In this document: positions 1 through 9,432 of the stretch, one piece after another
How the letters are laid out: the number at the start of each line of letters is the position of its first letter
Numbering within the stretch: position 1 is the stretch's first letter
DNA from: Domibacillus enclensis
Lineage (GTDB): Bacteria; Bacillota; Bacilli; Bacillales; Domibacillaceae
Reading direction: 5' to 3'
Length of the DNA stretch: 64,000 nucleotides
NCBI RefSeq assembly: GCF_900156125.1
Contig: NZ_FTLX01000006.1
Span: forward strand, 186,001 to 250,000
Translations under genes and position numbers: made by a program
Notes under the pieces: model-generated
Database searches by the model: none
What the model saw: the letters and a program-made list of their open reading frames with translations, nothing else
Told to the model about the DNA's origin: nothing

Positions 1-1
1 A

Positions 2-265
2 ATTATTTTCGCCTGCGATGCAGGAATGGGCTCGAGCGCAATGGGTGCTTCCATTTTGAAAAACAAAGTGAAAAAAGCCGGCCTGGACGTCCACGTATCC
101 AATACGGCGATCAACAACCTGCCGGCAGATGCTGATGTGGTCGTGACACATAAAGATTTAACAGACCGCGCCAAAGCAAAATTGCCGAATGCGCATCACA
201 TTTCCGTGGAGAACTTCCTGAACAGCCCTAAATACGATGAACTGATGGAACAATTGAAGAAATAA
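2..265 (+). CDS. mtlA: Mannitol PTS permease, C-terminal EIIB part (5' truncated by window)
   Basis: Only the last 87 codons are in the window; the reading frame is open to the left edge. The protein is the EIIB domain of the mannitol-specific phosphotransferase permease, which passes phosphate from EIIA (mtlF product) to mannitol as it crosses the membrane. The phosphocysteine loop [14 protein letters not shown] is seen at once in the frame starting at base 2; its Cys is the phosphorylation site of the family. The end at EQLKK is normal for a MtlA without fused EIIA, which fits the separate mtlF gene at 5404. The first visible ATG at 26 is internal. Membrane domain EIIC must lie upstream of the window. 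Placement in mtlA rests on the EIIB signature plus mtlR/mtlF/mtlD downstream. Confidence 0.93.
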   Translation: MIFACDAGMGSSAMGASILKNKVKKAGLDVHVSNTAINNLPADADVVVTHKDLTDRAKAKLPNAHHISVENFLNSPKYDELMEQLKK

Positions 266-270
266 AAAAG

Positions 271-295
271 AAGCAGCCGACGCAGGCTGCTTTTT
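271..295 (+). terminator. Intrinsic terminator after mtlA
   Basis: An 8-bp inverted repeat (AAGCAGCC / GGCTGCTT) with a 6-nt loop is followed by a T-run, six bases after the mtlA stop. It suggests that the mtlA transcript ends here and that mtlR/mtlF/mtlD are transcribed separately. Confidence 0.85.
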
Positions 296-410
296 GTTGT
301 GCGGAGGGGTAGAACCTCTGTAAAGATGACACCCTCATTGTAAAAGAATCGAAAGAATGTTGCTACAAAATGGACAGATTATCTAACAAACAAAAGCAGA
401 AGGTTTAAAA

Positions 411-438
411 TTGACCCTAAAAAGGTAATGGTTATAAA
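411..438 (+). promoter_or_regulatory. Candidate sigma-A promoter of the soluble chemoreceptor
   Basis: TTGACC at 411-416 and TATAAA at 433-438 are separated by 16 bp, a near-consensus SigA promoter 40 bp before the GTG start. A partial cre-like motif (AAGAAACGTTTACA, two mismatches at the 5' end of the consensus TGNAARCGNWWWCA) lies just after it, next to the ribosome binding site; its role is a guess. Confidence 0.45.
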
Positions 439-481
439 GTAATAATTAGTAGTATAAAGAAACGTTTACAGGAGGCAATGG

Positions 482-1393
482 GTGATCCAATACGAGCAGG
501 AACAAATTACAGATCAATTGATCGTCAAAGCACTTAGAGAAAATGTCGCCGTTGTCCGGTTTGATATGAACCGTCAAGTATCTTTTGTGAATGATCTGTT
601 CGCCAAAACGATGGGCTATCGGAAAGAAGAGCTGTACGGCAGGCAGCATAGGGACTTTTGTTTCCCTGATTTTGTGAACAGCAGAGAATATGAAACGTTT
701 TGGAGACGCTTGTTTTCCGGAATGAGCTTTCAAGATAAGATTGAGCGCAAGGATGCGAACGGCCGGGCCGTCTGGCTGGAGGCAACGTATATGCCAATTA
801 TGGACGAAAGCGGCCGCAGAGTTGTCAGTGTGGCGAAAATCGCGACGGATATTACGGATCGGCAAACGACTGTCACGAATGTGACGAATAGCCTGCAGTC
901 GATGGCGGAAGTGCTTAGTGACAAAGCGACTGCCGGCATTGAACGAAGCCAGACGTTCATGGAAACAATTGACCGGATGGCCGGCGTGTACACGGAGAAT
1001 ACGAATGTGCTGCATCAGCTGCAAAAACAAGCTGATGATATTAAAGACATTGTTCAAACGATTCGTGAAATCGCGGCCCAGACAAACCTGCTTGCACTGA
1101 ATGCGGCGATTGAAGCGGCACGGGCAGGCGAGCACGGACGCGGCTTTGACGTCGTCGCAAAGGAAGTCAGAAAGCTTTCCAGCCGTGTTGAGCAGTCGAT
1201 CGTAGAAGTACGGAACAACATAGAAGGCATCACAAAAGAAGTCGACAAAGTCACAGCCGGCAATCATCTTTTGCATAAAGACATCCTGGAGAGCCAAAAG
1301 CAGGTGGAGCAAACGGCAGACGATTTCGCGGGCTTATCCGCTTCCTCGCAGGAGCTTGACGCACAGGCGCGAAGCTTTCAAAACATTATTTAA
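482..1393 (+). CDS. Soluble PAS-domain chemoreceptor (YfmS-like)
   Basis: A 303-residue protein without membrane segments. Residues about 15-130 form a PAS domain with a PAC-type end ([15 protein letters not shown]), and about 150-303 a methyl-accepting chemotaxis signalling hairpin whose tip contains [20 protein letters not shown], the CheW/CheA contact region. It should therefore feed a cytoplasmic signal into the chemotaxis kinase, like the short soluble receptor YfmS of Bacillus subtilis. The ligand or cofactor of the PAS domain is not evident. Start: GTG at 482 lies 6 bp behind AGGAGG; the ATG at 478 is in another frame. It lies between mtlA and mtlR without obvious functional linkage to mannitol. 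Confidence 0.88.
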   Translation: MIQYEQEQITDQLIVKALRENVAVVRFDMNRQVSFVNDLFAKTMGYRKEELYGRQHRDFCFPDFVNSREYETFWRRLFSGMSFQDKIERKDANGRAVWLEATYMPIMDESGRRVVSVAKIATDITDRQTTVTNVTNSLQSMAEVLSDKATAGIERSQTFMETIDRMAGVYTENTNVLHQLQKQADDIKDIVQTIREIAAQTNLLALNAAIEAARAGEHGRGFDVVAKEVRKLSSRVEQSIVEVRNNIEGITKEVDKVTAGNHLLHKDILESQKQVEQTADDFAGLSASSQELDAQARSFQNII

Positions 1394-1400
1394 CAAAGCA

Positions 1401-1446
1401 AAAGGGCTTGTATTCATTCACAAAATGAACCAAAGCCTTTTTTATT
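1401..1446 (+). terminator. Terminator after the chemoreceptor gene
   Basis: AAAGGGCTT and AAAGCCTTT with an inner TTCATT/AATGAA pairing form a hairpin followed by a T-rich run just after the chemoreceptor stop. Confidence 0.7.
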
Positions 1447-1566
1447 TGCTTAAAATAGGAATGCCCGGTGACCACAAGCAGAAAGGAACAGCTGAAACAG
1501 ACATTGTGCTCTTCTTTCTTGCTATACTGATGGCAGAGAAGAAAGAAATGGAAAGAAGGGAATAGG

Positions 1567-3072
1567 ATGACAGAGCAATCCAACGTGCGGCTCGTTTTAG
1601 CGGGGCTGCTTTTGGCTATTTTAATGGCTGCGATGGACAATACAATCGTCGCAACAGCGCTGGGCTCGATTTTGGCGGATTTAGGAGGGGTCGAAAGCTA
1701 TGTCTGGATCACCTCTGCTTATGCCGTAGCAGTGCTCGCAGGCATGCCGATTTTCGGGAAGCTGTCCGATATGTACGGAAGAAAACGTTTTTTTGTTTTT
1801 GGTCTTGCCATCTTTTTAATTGGCTCCGCTCTTTGCGGAATTGCCCAGTCGGTTCCGCAGCTGGCGGTGTACCGGGCGATACAAGGAATAGGCGGGGGCG
1901 CACTGCTGCCAATCGCCTTTACCATTGTTTTCGATGTATTTCCTGCTGAAAAACGCGGAAAAATGACAGGCATGCTTGGTGCGGTTTTCGGCGCATCAAG
2001 TGTCATCGGCCCGCTTTTAGGGGCATTTATTACAGATACGATCAGCTGGCACTGGGTCTTTTATGTCAACGTTCCAATCGGGCTGGCAGCACTCTTTTTC
2101 ATTTTGCGCTACTACAAAGAAACACCGAAGCATGTAAAGCAAAAAATTGACTGGACCGGTGCGGTTACGCTTGTCACAGCAGTGGTCAGCCTCATGTTTG
2201 CGCTGGAGCTTGGCGGCAAGGAGTTTGCCTGGACATCCTGGCAAAGCTTTGGTTTATTCGGCCTTTTTATCACTTTTTTTCTAGTGTTTTTATGGGCGGA
2301 AACGAAAGCAGAGGAGCCGATCATTTCCTTTTGGATGTTTAAAAGCCGGCTGTTTGCCTCGTCACAGGTGCTGGCATTTTTGTACGGAGCGACCTTTGTT
2401 GGCCTGACAATTTTTATTCCGATTTTTGTGCAGGCAGTATACGGAGGCTCAGCGACAAATGCAGGCGTTATTTTAATGCCGATGCTGCTCGGGTCTGTTG
2501 CAGGCAGCGCCTTTGCGGGTATTATGCAAACAAAAATGCCTTACCGGCGCATTATGGCTATTTCCGTTGTTGCGTATGCAGCCGGCATGATGCTTATGTC
2601 GACCATTTCACCGGATACAAGCCGGACGATGCTGACGCTTTACATGGTGCTCGTCGGATTTGGTGTAGGCTTTTCGTTTTCATTGCTGCCGTCCGCCACG
2701 GTTCACAAAATGGATTACCGGTATCGCGGTTCGGCCAATTCCACCAACTCTTTTTTCCGCTCACTCGGACTGGCACTTGGCATTACGATATTCGGTTCTA
2801 TCCAAACAAAGCTTTTGGCCAGTGAGTTGAGTGAAAAATTGGATGAAGGCGCTGGTAGACCAGCATTTAATCTGGAAAGCATTCAAACACTATTTCAGCC
2901 GGAGCAGCGCGCTCAAATTCCGAATGATGTACTGTCTGTTGTCACCCAGGCAATGTCCAATTCGATTTCTGCCACCTTTTTCTGGTCGCTTATTCCGATT
3001 GCTATTGCTGCCGCAGCCGTCTACTTCATGGGAGATGAGCGGCTGGAGATACAGCAGAACAAGAAAGAATAA
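1567..3072 (+). CDS. DHA2-family MFS multidrug exporter (EmrB/QacA type)
   Basis: A 501-residue membrane protein with about 14 hydrophobic segments. The start (LAILMAAMDNTIVATAL), the loop-2/3 signature GKLSDMYGRKR and motif C-like GASSVIGPLLGAFI are typical of proton-driven drug:H+ antiporters of the DHA2 family. It probably exports hydrophobic or cationic toxic compounds; the substrate cannot be read from sequence. ATG at 1567 follows AGAAGGGAATAGG. It is a stand-alone gene with its own terminator at 3092 and no adjacent TetR or MarR regulator. Alternative: a siderophore or metabolite exporter of the same family. Confidence 0.88.
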   Translation: MTEQSNVRLVLAGLLLAILMAAMDNTIVATALGSILADLGGVESYVWITSAYAVAVLAGMPIFGKLSDMYGRKRFFVFGLAIFLIGSALCGIAQSVPQLAVYRAIQGIGGGALLPIAFTIVFDVFPAEKRGKMTGMLGAVFGASSVIGPLLGAFITDTISWHWVFYVNVPIGLAALFFILRYYKETPKHVKQKIDWTGAVTLVTAVVSLMFALELGGKEFAWTSWQSFGLFGLFITFFLVFLWAETKAEEPIISFWMFKSRLFASSQVLAFLYGATFVGLTIFIPIFVQAVYGGSATNAGVILMPMLLGSVAGSAFAGIMQTKMPYRRIMAISVVAYAAGMMLMSTISPDTSRTMLTLYMVLVGFGVGFSFSLLPSATVHKMDYRYRGSANSTNSFFRSLGLALGITIFGSIQTKLLASELSEKLDEGAGRPAFNLESIQTLFQPEQRAQIPNDVLSVVTQAMSNSISATFFWSLIPIAIAAAAVYFMGDERLEIQQNKKE

Positions 3073-3091
3073 GCTGCCTGGCAATCGAACA

Positions 3092-3136
3092 AGCCGAACG
3101 ACCCTGTGAATTTCTCTCAGTCGTTCGGCTCTTTTT
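3092..3136 (+). terminator. Terminator after the MFS gene
   Basis: A perfect 11-bp inverted repeat (AGCCGAACGAC / GTCGTTCGGCT) followed by CTTTTTCT, 20 bp after the MFS stop. Confidence 0.88.
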
Positions 3137-3227
3137 CTATAACTAAACACTTATTAAAAAGTGGCAACAAGTCTGCTGACGAATTGCTGTTTTTGATTTA
3201 TTGAATGAAGGATTGGGAGGGTTTATC

Positions 3228-3266
3228 ATGGATACAGAAGGAAATATTAATAAAAAAGTGTCATAA
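3228..3266 (+). other. Possible 12-codon leader ORF before mtlR
   Basis: ATG at 3228 sits 7 bp behind GGGAGGG and opens a 12-codon frame (MDTEGNINKKVS) ending in TAA, 38 bp before mtlR. The good Shine-Dalgarno sequence is the only evidence. It may be a chance occurrence, a translational leader, or a relic. Confidence 0.2.
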
Positions 3267-3304
3267 ATGAAACATCATTCAGCGGACAAAGGGGGGAGCG
3301 CGGC

Positions 3305-5401
3305 ATGTATGTGTCTGCTCGCGAACGGCTGATATTGGATGTATTGATTGACCGTGAAGAAGAGATGACCGTAAAAGACCTTGCCGATGGCATTGACGTT
3401 AGCGTGCGGACGATTCATCGCGATTTAAAAGGCATCGAGCAAATCATTGAAGCGTACGATTTAAGCCTTGTGAAAAAAGCCGGTGTAGGGGTGCAGCTGG
3501 TCGGATCAAAAAACAAAAGAGACGAGCTGAAAATGGCGATGTCACATTTGTCGTACAACGAGTATACGCCGGATGAGCGGCAGACAATGCTGCTGTGCGC
3601 CTTGCTTGAATCGGTTGAGCCGGTGAAGCTCGTCTCGCTTGCAAACGACCTGCGTGTTACCATCGCAACGGTGAGCAATGATTTAACGAAAATCGAAAAA
3701 GCATTGGAGCCTTTTCAGCTGACCGTCGTCCGGCGGCGGGGCTATGGCGTTGAGCTTGAAGGAAGCGAAGCCGCAAAGCGCCGGGCTATGCGAAAGATCA
3801 TTTCAGAACACGTGAACGAAGTCGATTTTTTAACCCTTGTGAAAGAAAGCATTCAAAAGAAATCAAAAGACCCGACGGATTCGATTTCCGAGCGCCTGCT
3901 CGGCCTTGTGGAAAAAAAGAAGTTGTTTGTGGTTGAAAAAGTCGTGAAGGAAATCAACGCCGGACTGCCTTATCCGGTAGCGGACAGTGCGTATATCGGG
4001 CTTGTCGTTCACCTGGCTCTCGCTATTGAGCGAATTGAACGCGGAGGCACCATTCAAATGGATCATGCGTATTTCAATCAGCTGAAGGCGGCGCCGGAAT
4101 TCGATATTGCCCGGGAAATGACCGAGAAATTGCAGGCCGTTTTTCAAATGGACATACCGGAGGCGGAGGTCGGCTATATTACGATGCATCTTCAAGGCGC
4201 CAAGCTTCGCCAGGACAAGGAATACGTCCTTGAAGAATCAAGCTTTCAAGTGGCATTAAAGGCAAAAGGGCTGATCCATTTTGTAGAAAGCAAGCTCGGG
4301 GTCGGCTTGCTCGAGAATCAGTCGCTGTTTCAAGGGCTCGTTGTCCATTTAAAGCCGGCGATGTACCGGATTCATCAAAAGATGGGCATTGCCAATCCAC
4401 TGCTTGAACGAATTCAAACAGACTATGGCGAGCTGTTTTCTGTCGTCCGTGAGGCAGCGCAGCACGTGTTTCCGTCCGTTGACATTCCAGATGAAGAAAT
4501 CGGCTATCTCGTTATGCACTTTGGCTCTGCCTTGCCTGGTGCCAAACCGCCTGTGCCGCTTCATGCCTACATTATTTGCTCCACCGGCATTGGCACATCA
4601 AAAATGCTCGCCGCCAGGCTGCAGCAGGAGGTGCCCGAGCTTGCAAGTGTTCAAAATATTTCTGTTTTTGAGTTGAACAGCATGAAAGCGGATGGAAATC
4701 TGGTGATCTCGACGATTCCGCTGCCAAACTTTGATCATGACCATATCGTTGTCAGCCCGATGCTGACAAAAGAAGATTTAACGAAGGTTCATGCGTACTT
4801 AAGACGGCACAGCGCAGCCCCGGTTCGTGTCACAGCACCTGTTTCAAAGCCGCCGGTCCGTTCCTTCAGCCAAATCAAAGAATCTATTCAAACGATCGGG
4901 CGGTATACAGATGCGCTTCAGTCTGTTTTGGAGCAGCTGTCCGTCCGCCATTCTGAAAAAAAAGAAGTGGATGATGTCCTAAAGGAAGCATGTGAGAACC
5001 TTGACTCCATCCGCTCTGAACAAACCGTCGTACAAGCTATTCAGGAACGGGAAAAGCTGAGCGGCATCGGCATACCGGGGACAAAGCTCGCTTTTTTTCA
5101 TGCCAAGCATCCGGATGTGCTGAAGCCGTCTCTAACCATTTGCAAAGTGAAAGTGCCCATTGTGCTTGCTGGAATGGACCGGCAGCCGATGGAGTCGGAT
5201 ACACTGCTGATTATGCTGGCTCCGGACCCGTACCATGCGGAAGGGCTGGAGGTGCTCAGTACGATCAGCTCGATTTTGATTGAAAGTGATGACAGCATCG
5301 AGTTGTTTCAGTCCGGTCGTGAAGAGGAAGTAAAAGAGTATACCGCATCAAAGCTAGAGGCGTTTTTATATGAAAAAATAACAGAATTGAGGAGTGTTTA
5401 A
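3305..5401 (+). CDS. mtlR: Mannitol operon transcriptional activator MtlR
   Basis: A 698-residue PTS-controlled activator of the mannitol genes, close in length to Bacillus MtlR. Order of parts: N-terminal HTH (VKDLADGIDVSVRTIHRDLK, residues 20-40), second HTH around 105-150, two PTS-regulation domains (about 190-400; conserved His in LVVHLALAIERIE and YITMHLQG, then LVVHLKPAM and YLVMHFGSALPG), an EIIB-Gat-like domain with phosphoacceptor Cys in IICSTGIGTSKML (about 420), and a C-terminal EIIA-Mtl-like domain (from about 540) with His in AFFHAKHPD. Phosphorylation of these domains by the PTS tells the protein whether mannitol and preferred sugars are present. ATG at 3305 follows AAGGGGGGAGC. 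mtlF starts 2 bp after its stop, so mtlR-mtlF-mtlD form one operon. Confidence 0.95.
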   Translation: MYVSARERLILDVLIDREEEMTVKDLADGIDVSVRTIHRDLKGIEQIIEAYDLSLVKKAGVGVQLVGSKNKRDELKMAMSHLSYNEYTPDERQTMLLCALLESVEPVKLVSLANDLRVTIATVSNDLTKIEKALEPFQLTVVRRRGYGVELEGSEAAKRRAMRKIISEHVNEVDFLTLVKESIQKKSKDPTDSISERLLGLVEKKKLFVVEKVVKEINAGLPYPVADSAYIGLVVHLALAIERIERGGTIQMDHAYFNQLKAAPEFDIAREMTEKLQAVFQMDIPEAEVGYITMHLQGAKLRQDKEYVLEESSFQVALKAKGLIHFVESKLGVGLLENQSLFQGLVVHLKPAMYRIHQKMGIANPLLERIQTDYGELFSVVREAAQHVFPSVDIPDEEIGYLVMHFGSALPGAKPPVPLHAYIICSTGIGTSKMLAARLQQEVPELASVQNISVFELNSMKADGNLVISTIPLPNFDHDHIVVSPMLTKEDLTKVHAYLRRHSAAPVRVTAPVSKPPVRSFSQIKESIQTIGRYTDALQSVLEQLSVRHSEKKEVDDVLKEACENLDSIRSEQTVVQAIQEREKLSGIGIPGTKLAFFHAKHPDVLKPSLTICKVKVPIVLAGMDRQPMESDTLLIMLAPDPYHAEGLEVLSTISSILIESDDSIELFQSGREEEVKEYTASKLEAFLYEKITELRSV

Positions 5402-5403
5402 TA

Positions 5404-5835
5404 ATGGCTATTTTATCAGCTGAAAACATCGTATTAAATCAACAAATTGGATCGAAGGAAGAAGCGATTCGTACAACGGGCCAGTTACTAGTCGACCGCG
5501 GCTATGTGGAGCCTGCCTACATCGAAAAAATGCTGGAGCGCGAGCAGCTGGCTACCACGTACATGGGTAATTTTGTCGCCATTCCCCACGGAACGGACGA
5601 TGCGAAAAGCGCTGTTAAAGAGTCAGGCATTGCCATTATTCAAGTGCCGGCTGGCGTTTCCTTTGATGGAAACGAAGTCAAGCTGCTGATCGGCATCGCC
5701 GGCAAAGGGGATGAGCATTTGGAAATTCTTTCTCAAATTGCGATCGTCTGCTCAGAAGAAGAAAACGTGCTTCAAATCGTCAATGCATCGACAAAAGAAG
5801 AAATTATTGCGATGTTTGATGAGGTGAATGACTGA
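5404..5835 (+). CDS. mtlF: Mannitol-specific PTS EIIA component
   Basis: A 143-residue EIIA of the mannitol/fructose superfamily. It takes phosphate from HPr and hands it to the EIIB domain of MtlA. The active-site His lies in FVAIPHGTDDAKSAV (about residue 60), the normal place, and the length is that of free-standing MtlF. It starts directly after mtlR and its TGA overlaps the ATG of mtlD, so translation of the two is probably coupled. Confidence 0.96.
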   Translation: MAILSAENIVLNQQIGSKEEAIRTTGQLLVDRGYVEPAYIEKMLEREQLATTYMGNFVAIPHGTDDAKSAVKESGIAIIQVPAGVSFDGNEVKLLIGIAGKGDEHLEILSQIAIVCSEEENVLQIVNASTKEEIIAMFDEVND

Positions 5836-6983
5836 TGAAGGCGGTCCATTTCGGTGCTGGAAATATTGGCCGCGGCTTTATCGGAAGCCTGTTATATCAG
5901 TCTGGATTTGAAACATGCTTCGTTGATGTGAACAGTGAAGTGGTCGATTTGATCAATGAAAAAGGGGAATATCGTGTGGTGCTTGCAGAAGAGTCACACG
6001 AAGAGCTGACGGTTAAGCAGGTGCGCGCAATTAACAGTGCAAACGATCCTGATGCAGTCATTGAAGCGATCGCAGAAGCAGATATCGTGACTGCCGCAGT
6101 AGGACCAACGATTTTGCCTCACATCGCCGGTCTTGTGGCGGAAGGACTGCGCAAGCGGACAAAGCCCGTTAACGTCATCGCCTGCGAAAACATGGTTGGC
6201 GGCAGCACGCTGCTTAAAGAAAAGGTCTTGGAGAAAACACCTGCAAACGAACAGGAAGAAGTGTTATCACGTACAGGATTCCCGGATGCAGCCGTTGACC
6301 GGATTGTGCCGAACCAGTCAAATGAAGACAAATTGATGGTTGTGGTAGAGCCATTTTACGAATGGGCGGTTGAAGAAACGAAAATCGTCGGCGAAAAGCC
6401 GGCAGTAGACGGGATCACATGGGTTCCTGACTTAAAGCCTTACATTGAACGGAAGCTGTTTACCGTCAATACCGGTCATGCGGTAGCTGCTTATTTCGGC
6501 TGGCAGGCCGGCGCAAAAACGATTGACGAAGCGCTTCAAAACGAGTCGATCAAGCAGTCACTTGAAGCAACGTTGAAAGAAACAGGCCGTTTTTTAGTAG
6601 AGAAGTACGGCTTTGATGCGGATGAGCACAATCTGTATATCGGTAAAATTATCGGACGCTTCGCCAATCCGCATATTACGGACGACATTACGCGTGTTGG
6701 CCGGGCGCCGATCCGGAAGCTCGGCGGCAATGACCGTCTCGTCAGTCCAGCTGCGCAATACGAGAAGCTGATTGGTGAAACGCCGGTTTATTTGGCGAAA
6801 AGCATCGCAGCGGCCCTCTTGTATGATTATGCACAGGACCCTGAAGCAGTCGAAGTGCAAGGGGAAATCAGCCAGAACGGTGTAGAAGCAGCAATCAAAA
6901 AATTCACACAGCTCGATGAATCGAGCCCGCTGTTTGCTGAAATTGTTTCACAGTACAAAGCCATTCAAGAAAGCGGCATTTAA
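5835..6983 (+). CDS. mtlD: Mannitol-1-phosphate 5-dehydrogenase
   Basis: A 382-residue NAD-dependent enzyme oxidising mannitol-1-phosphate (delivered by the PTS) to fructose-6-phosphate. The N terminus has the dinucleotide fold AVHFGAGNIGRGFIG. The central region holds the polyol dehydrogenase motif YIERKLFTVNTGHAVAAYFG with the catalytic Lys, and the C-terminal all-helical domain is complete. The length equals that of the family. The start codon overlaps the stop of mtlF, and a strong terminator at 6996 closes the operon. Confidence 0.97.
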   Translation: MKAVHFGAGNIGRGFIGSLLYQSGFETCFVDVNSEVVDLINEKGEYRVVLAEESHEELTVKQVRAINSANDPDAVIEAIAEADIVTAAVGPTILPHIAGLVAEGLRKRTKPVNVIACENMVGGSTLLKEKVLEKTPANEQEEVLSRTGFPDAAVDRIVPNQSNEDKLMVVVEPFYEWAVEETKIVGEKPAVDGITWVPDLKPYIERKLFTVNTGHAVAAYFGWQAGAKTIDEALQNESIKQSLEATLKETGRFLVEKYGFDADEHNLYIGKIIGRFANPHITDDITRVGRAPIRKLGGNDRLVSPAAQYEKLIGETPVYLAKSIAAALLYDYAQDPEAVEVQGEISQNGVEAAIKKFTQLDESSPLFAEIVSQYKAIQESGI

Positions 6984-6995
6984 CCGATTTTCACG

Positions 6996-7036
6996 ATCCG
7001 AACAACGGCGTACAAAGCCCTTGTTCGGATTTTTTT
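6996..7036 (+). terminator. Terminator of the mtlRFD operon
   Basis: A perfect 10-bp inverted repeat (ATCCGAACAA / TTGTTCGGAT) followed by seven T residues, 12 bp after mtlD. Confidence 0.9.
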
Positions 7037-7054
7037 ATTCTGTGATAAAGAATC

Positions 7055-7100
7055 GGCGTGATTTCTGTCAATGATTAAGTGAATTTTTCGAAATCACGCC
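7055..7100. repeat. 11-bp perfect inverted repeat upstream of the SulP gene
   Basis: GGCGTGATTTC at 7055-7065 and GAAATCACGCC at 7090-7100 are perfect complements separated by 24 bp. There is no T-run of terminator type directly after the right arm. It lies between the mtlD terminator and the likely promoter of the anion transporter, so an operator or an mRNA structure is possible. Confidence 0.45.
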
Positions 7101-7233
7101 AATCATGACCGGTTTTTCTTCATATTCTCATCGACCTCCATTTGTGCTATCATAAAAGAACTTAAAACGGGAAGTGACTTCCATGAGAGTTGGGGGTCAG
7201 AAAAATAAATAAATAGAGGTGACGTGTTTTTTT

Positions 7234-8700
7234 ATGTTTACACAACTGAAAAAAGAATGGTTTGGCAATGTCCGAGGGGACGTTTTGTCAGGGATTGTTG
7301 TTGCGCTGGCGCTTATTCCGGAGGCAATCGCATTTTCGATTATTGCGGGAGTGGACCCGATGGTGGGTCTGTACGCATCGTTTTCGATGGCGGTTGTCAT
7401 TGCGTTTATGGGTGGCCGTCCGGCGATGATTTCGGCAGCGACCGGCGCGATGGCGCTTGTAATGGTGACGCTTGTGAAGGAGCATGGTCTGCAGTATTTA
7501 TTTGCGGCGACCATTTTAACAGGTATCCTTCAAGTGACGTTCGGCTGGCTGAAGGTCGCCCGTTTTATGAAGTTTATTCCGCGATCCGTTATGGTGGGAT
7601 TTGTGAATGCACTGGCGATTTTGATCTTTATGGCCCAGGTGCCGCATTTCATCGGTATTTCAACGATGACGTATGTTTTTGTGGCAGCAACGCTTGCGAT
7701 CATTTACGTGCTGCCGAGAATCACGAAAGCTGTGCCATCGCCGCTCGTGGCAATCGTTGTGATGACTGTGATTGCAGTGTATGGCGGCATTGACTTGCGG
7801 ACAGTCGGCGATCTTGGCACGATTACACAATCGCTTCCTTCCTTTTTTATTCCGGACGTTCCGTTTAATGTTGAAACGCTGTCGATTATTTTCCCGACGG
7901 CTCTGGCGCTGTCGATTGTCGGCTTGCTTGAATCACTGCTGACGGCTTCCATCGTGGACGATATGACGGATACGACGAGCAATAAAAACCGGGAAGCACG
8001 CGGACAGGGGATTGCCAACATTGTCACCGGATTTTTTGGTGGAATGGCGGGCTGTGCCATGATTGGCCAGTCTGTTATTAACGTGAAATCCGGCGGCCGC
8101 GGGCGATTATCCACATTTGTAGCGGGAACCTTTTTGCTGTTTTTAATTATGGTGCTCGGTGGAGTTGTCGTGCAAATTCCGATGCCGGCGCTTGTTGGCG
8201 TGATGATCATGGTATCGATCGGTACATTCGACTGGTCTTCGTTTAAAGCGATGACGAAAATTCCGATTACCGACAGCATTGTCATGATCGTGACGGTTGT
8301 GACAGTAGTCATTACGCATGACTTGTCAAAAGGCGTATTTGCCGGCATTATTCTAAGTGCCCTGTTCTTCACCGTGAAAATCTCGAAGGTGCATGTTTCA
8401 TCTTTGCGTGATGGCCAAACGTTGAATTACCGTGCGTCCGGCCAGGTGTTTTTTGCATCGGTGACGGACTTTATCGATGAATTTGATTACCAGCCTGACG
8501 GAGTCGAGCGCGTGACGATTGATTTTTCTGAGGCGCACGTATGGGACGATTCCGGGGTGGCCGCCATTGATAAAATTGTACTGAAATACCGTGAAAATGG
8601 TTTTCCTGTGTCGTTAACCGGTTTGAACGAATCCAGCTCATCGATGATTAAAAAGATGGGTGTTCATGACAAGCCAGGCGAAAAGCTGTCTGGACATTAA
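7234..8700 (+). CDS. SulP-family anion transporter with STAS domain
   Basis: A 488-residue member of the SulP (SLC26-like) family. Residues 1-390 form the membrane core, with the family signatures [21 protein letters not shown] near the N terminus and [17 protein letters not shown] in the middle; about 395-485 is a cytoplasmic STAS domain ([20 protein letters not shown]). SulP proteins carry sulfate, bicarbonate or other anions; the ion cannot be decided here. ATG at 7234 has GAGGTG about 12 bp upstream; an in-frame GTG at 7219 lies inside that Shine-Dalgarno and is unlikely. A UspA gene follows, a common pairing with bicarbonate-type SulP proteins, which makes bicarbonate a fair guess. Confidence 0.87.
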   Translation: MFTQLKKEWFGNVRGDVLSGIVVALALIPEAIAFSIIAGVDPMVGLYASFSMAVVIAFMGGRPAMISAATGAMALVMVTLVKEHGLQYLFAATILTGILQVTFGWLKVARFMKFIPRSVMVGFVNALAILIFMAQVPHFIGISTMTYVFVAATLAIIYVLPRITKAVPSPLVAIVVMTVIAVYGGIDLRTVGDLGTITQSLPSFFIPDVPFNVETLSIIFPTALALSIVGLLESLLTASIVDDMTDTTSNKNREARGQGIANIVTGFFGGMAGCAMIGQSVINVKSGGRGRLSTFVAGTFLLFLIMVLGGVVVQIPMPALVGVMIMVSIGTFDWSSFKAMTKIPITDSIVMIVTVVTVVITHDLSKGVFAGIILSALFFTVKISKVHVSSLRDGQTLNYRASGQVFFASVTDFIDEFDYQPDGVERVTIDFSEAHVWDDSGVAAIDKIVLKYRENGFPVSLTGLNESSSSMIKKMGVHDKPGEKLSGH

Positions 8701-8707
8701 CTTTTCC

Positions 8708-8742
8708 AAGGCACATTGGGTGAAAACCAATGTGCCTTTTTT
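8708..8742 (+). terminator. Terminator between SulP and uspA genes
   Basis: A perfect 12-bp stem (AAGGCACATTGG / CCAATGTGCCTT) with a T-run, just after the SulP stop and 20 bp before the uspA start. The uspA gene may be reached by read-through or by its own promoter. Confidence 0.85.
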
Positions 8743-8763
8743 CAAACAAAGGAGGATGTTTGC

Positions 8764-9180
8764 ATGAATGGATCCATTTTGCTGGCGTCAGATGGATCTG
8801 CCCACGCACTTCGGGCAGCGGAAGAAGCAATCAATTTGGCGAAAAGCTTGAGTAAAGACATCGTGGTGGCATATGTTGTTGATTACGACCAATCAAAAAA
8901 GGATGTTTTGCACAGCACGGGCTCACTGGAACGGGAGCAAAAGCGGAAAAAGCAGCTGCAAACAACAGAAGAAAAGCTCCAATCCGCAGGTATTTCTTAT
9001 TCGATCAAGCTGCTTCACGGTGTACCGGGTCCAGCGATTGTGGAGTATGCAAATGAGCACGAGATTTCGTACGTCGTGCTCGGCAGCCGCGGCTTAAACA
9101 GCCTGCAGGAAATGGTTCTCGGCAGCGTCAGTCACAAAGTGGCCAAGCGTGTGCAATGTCCGGTCCTGATTGTGAAATAA
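8764..9180 (+). CDS. Universal stress protein, UspA family
   Basis: A 138-residue single-domain Usp protein. The start ILLASDGSAHALRAAEEAI has the conserved Asp of the nucleotide fold, and the C-terminal ATP-binding motif GSRGLNSLQEMVLGSVSHKV matches G-2X-G-9X-G-S/T. Such proteins bind ATP or AMP and respond to stress or energy state. ATG at 8764 follows AAAGGAGGATGTTTGC; the longer frame from 8716 has no ribosome site and starts inside the upstream terminator. The gene is 64 bp downstream of the anion transporter and may act with it. Confidence 0.9.
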   Translation: MNGSILLASDGSAHALRAAEEAINLAKSLSKDIVVAYVVDYDQSKKDVLHSTGSLEREQKRKKQLQTTEEKLQSAGISYSIKLLHGVPGPAIVEYANEHEISYVVLGSRGLNSLQEMVLGSVSHKVAKRVQCPVLIVK

Positions 9181-9198
9181 AAGAATATGAGTAGTCAA

Positions 9199-9225
9199 AA
9201 AAACCGGACATTGTTCGGTTTTTCT
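9199..9225 (+). terminator. Terminator after uspA
   Basis: AAAAACCG / CGGTTTTT with a 9-nt loop, 20 bp after the uspA stop. Confidence 0.75.
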
Positions 9226-9432
9226 TTATGACCTTGCAGGGTTCTTTCTGACAAAAGCCAGGAGTTCTTTCTCCCCAACGCAACGGCTAACGCTGGAAAA
9301 AAAGATAAACTGCTGATATTTCAGGACTAAGAGTTTGAGACAAAAGGTTCTGGATAGAAGAAAAAGCCGAACGATCCTTTGGGCTCTTCTTGATGGTAAA
9401 GCGTATAGTGACTGCGCTTGCGCTAACACAGA

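Noticed and set aside
7704-8372. Minus-strand open frame of 222 codons
   Set aside because: Lies wholly opposite the SulP gene; composition is that of a shadow frame, and the plus-strand protein is clearly recognised.
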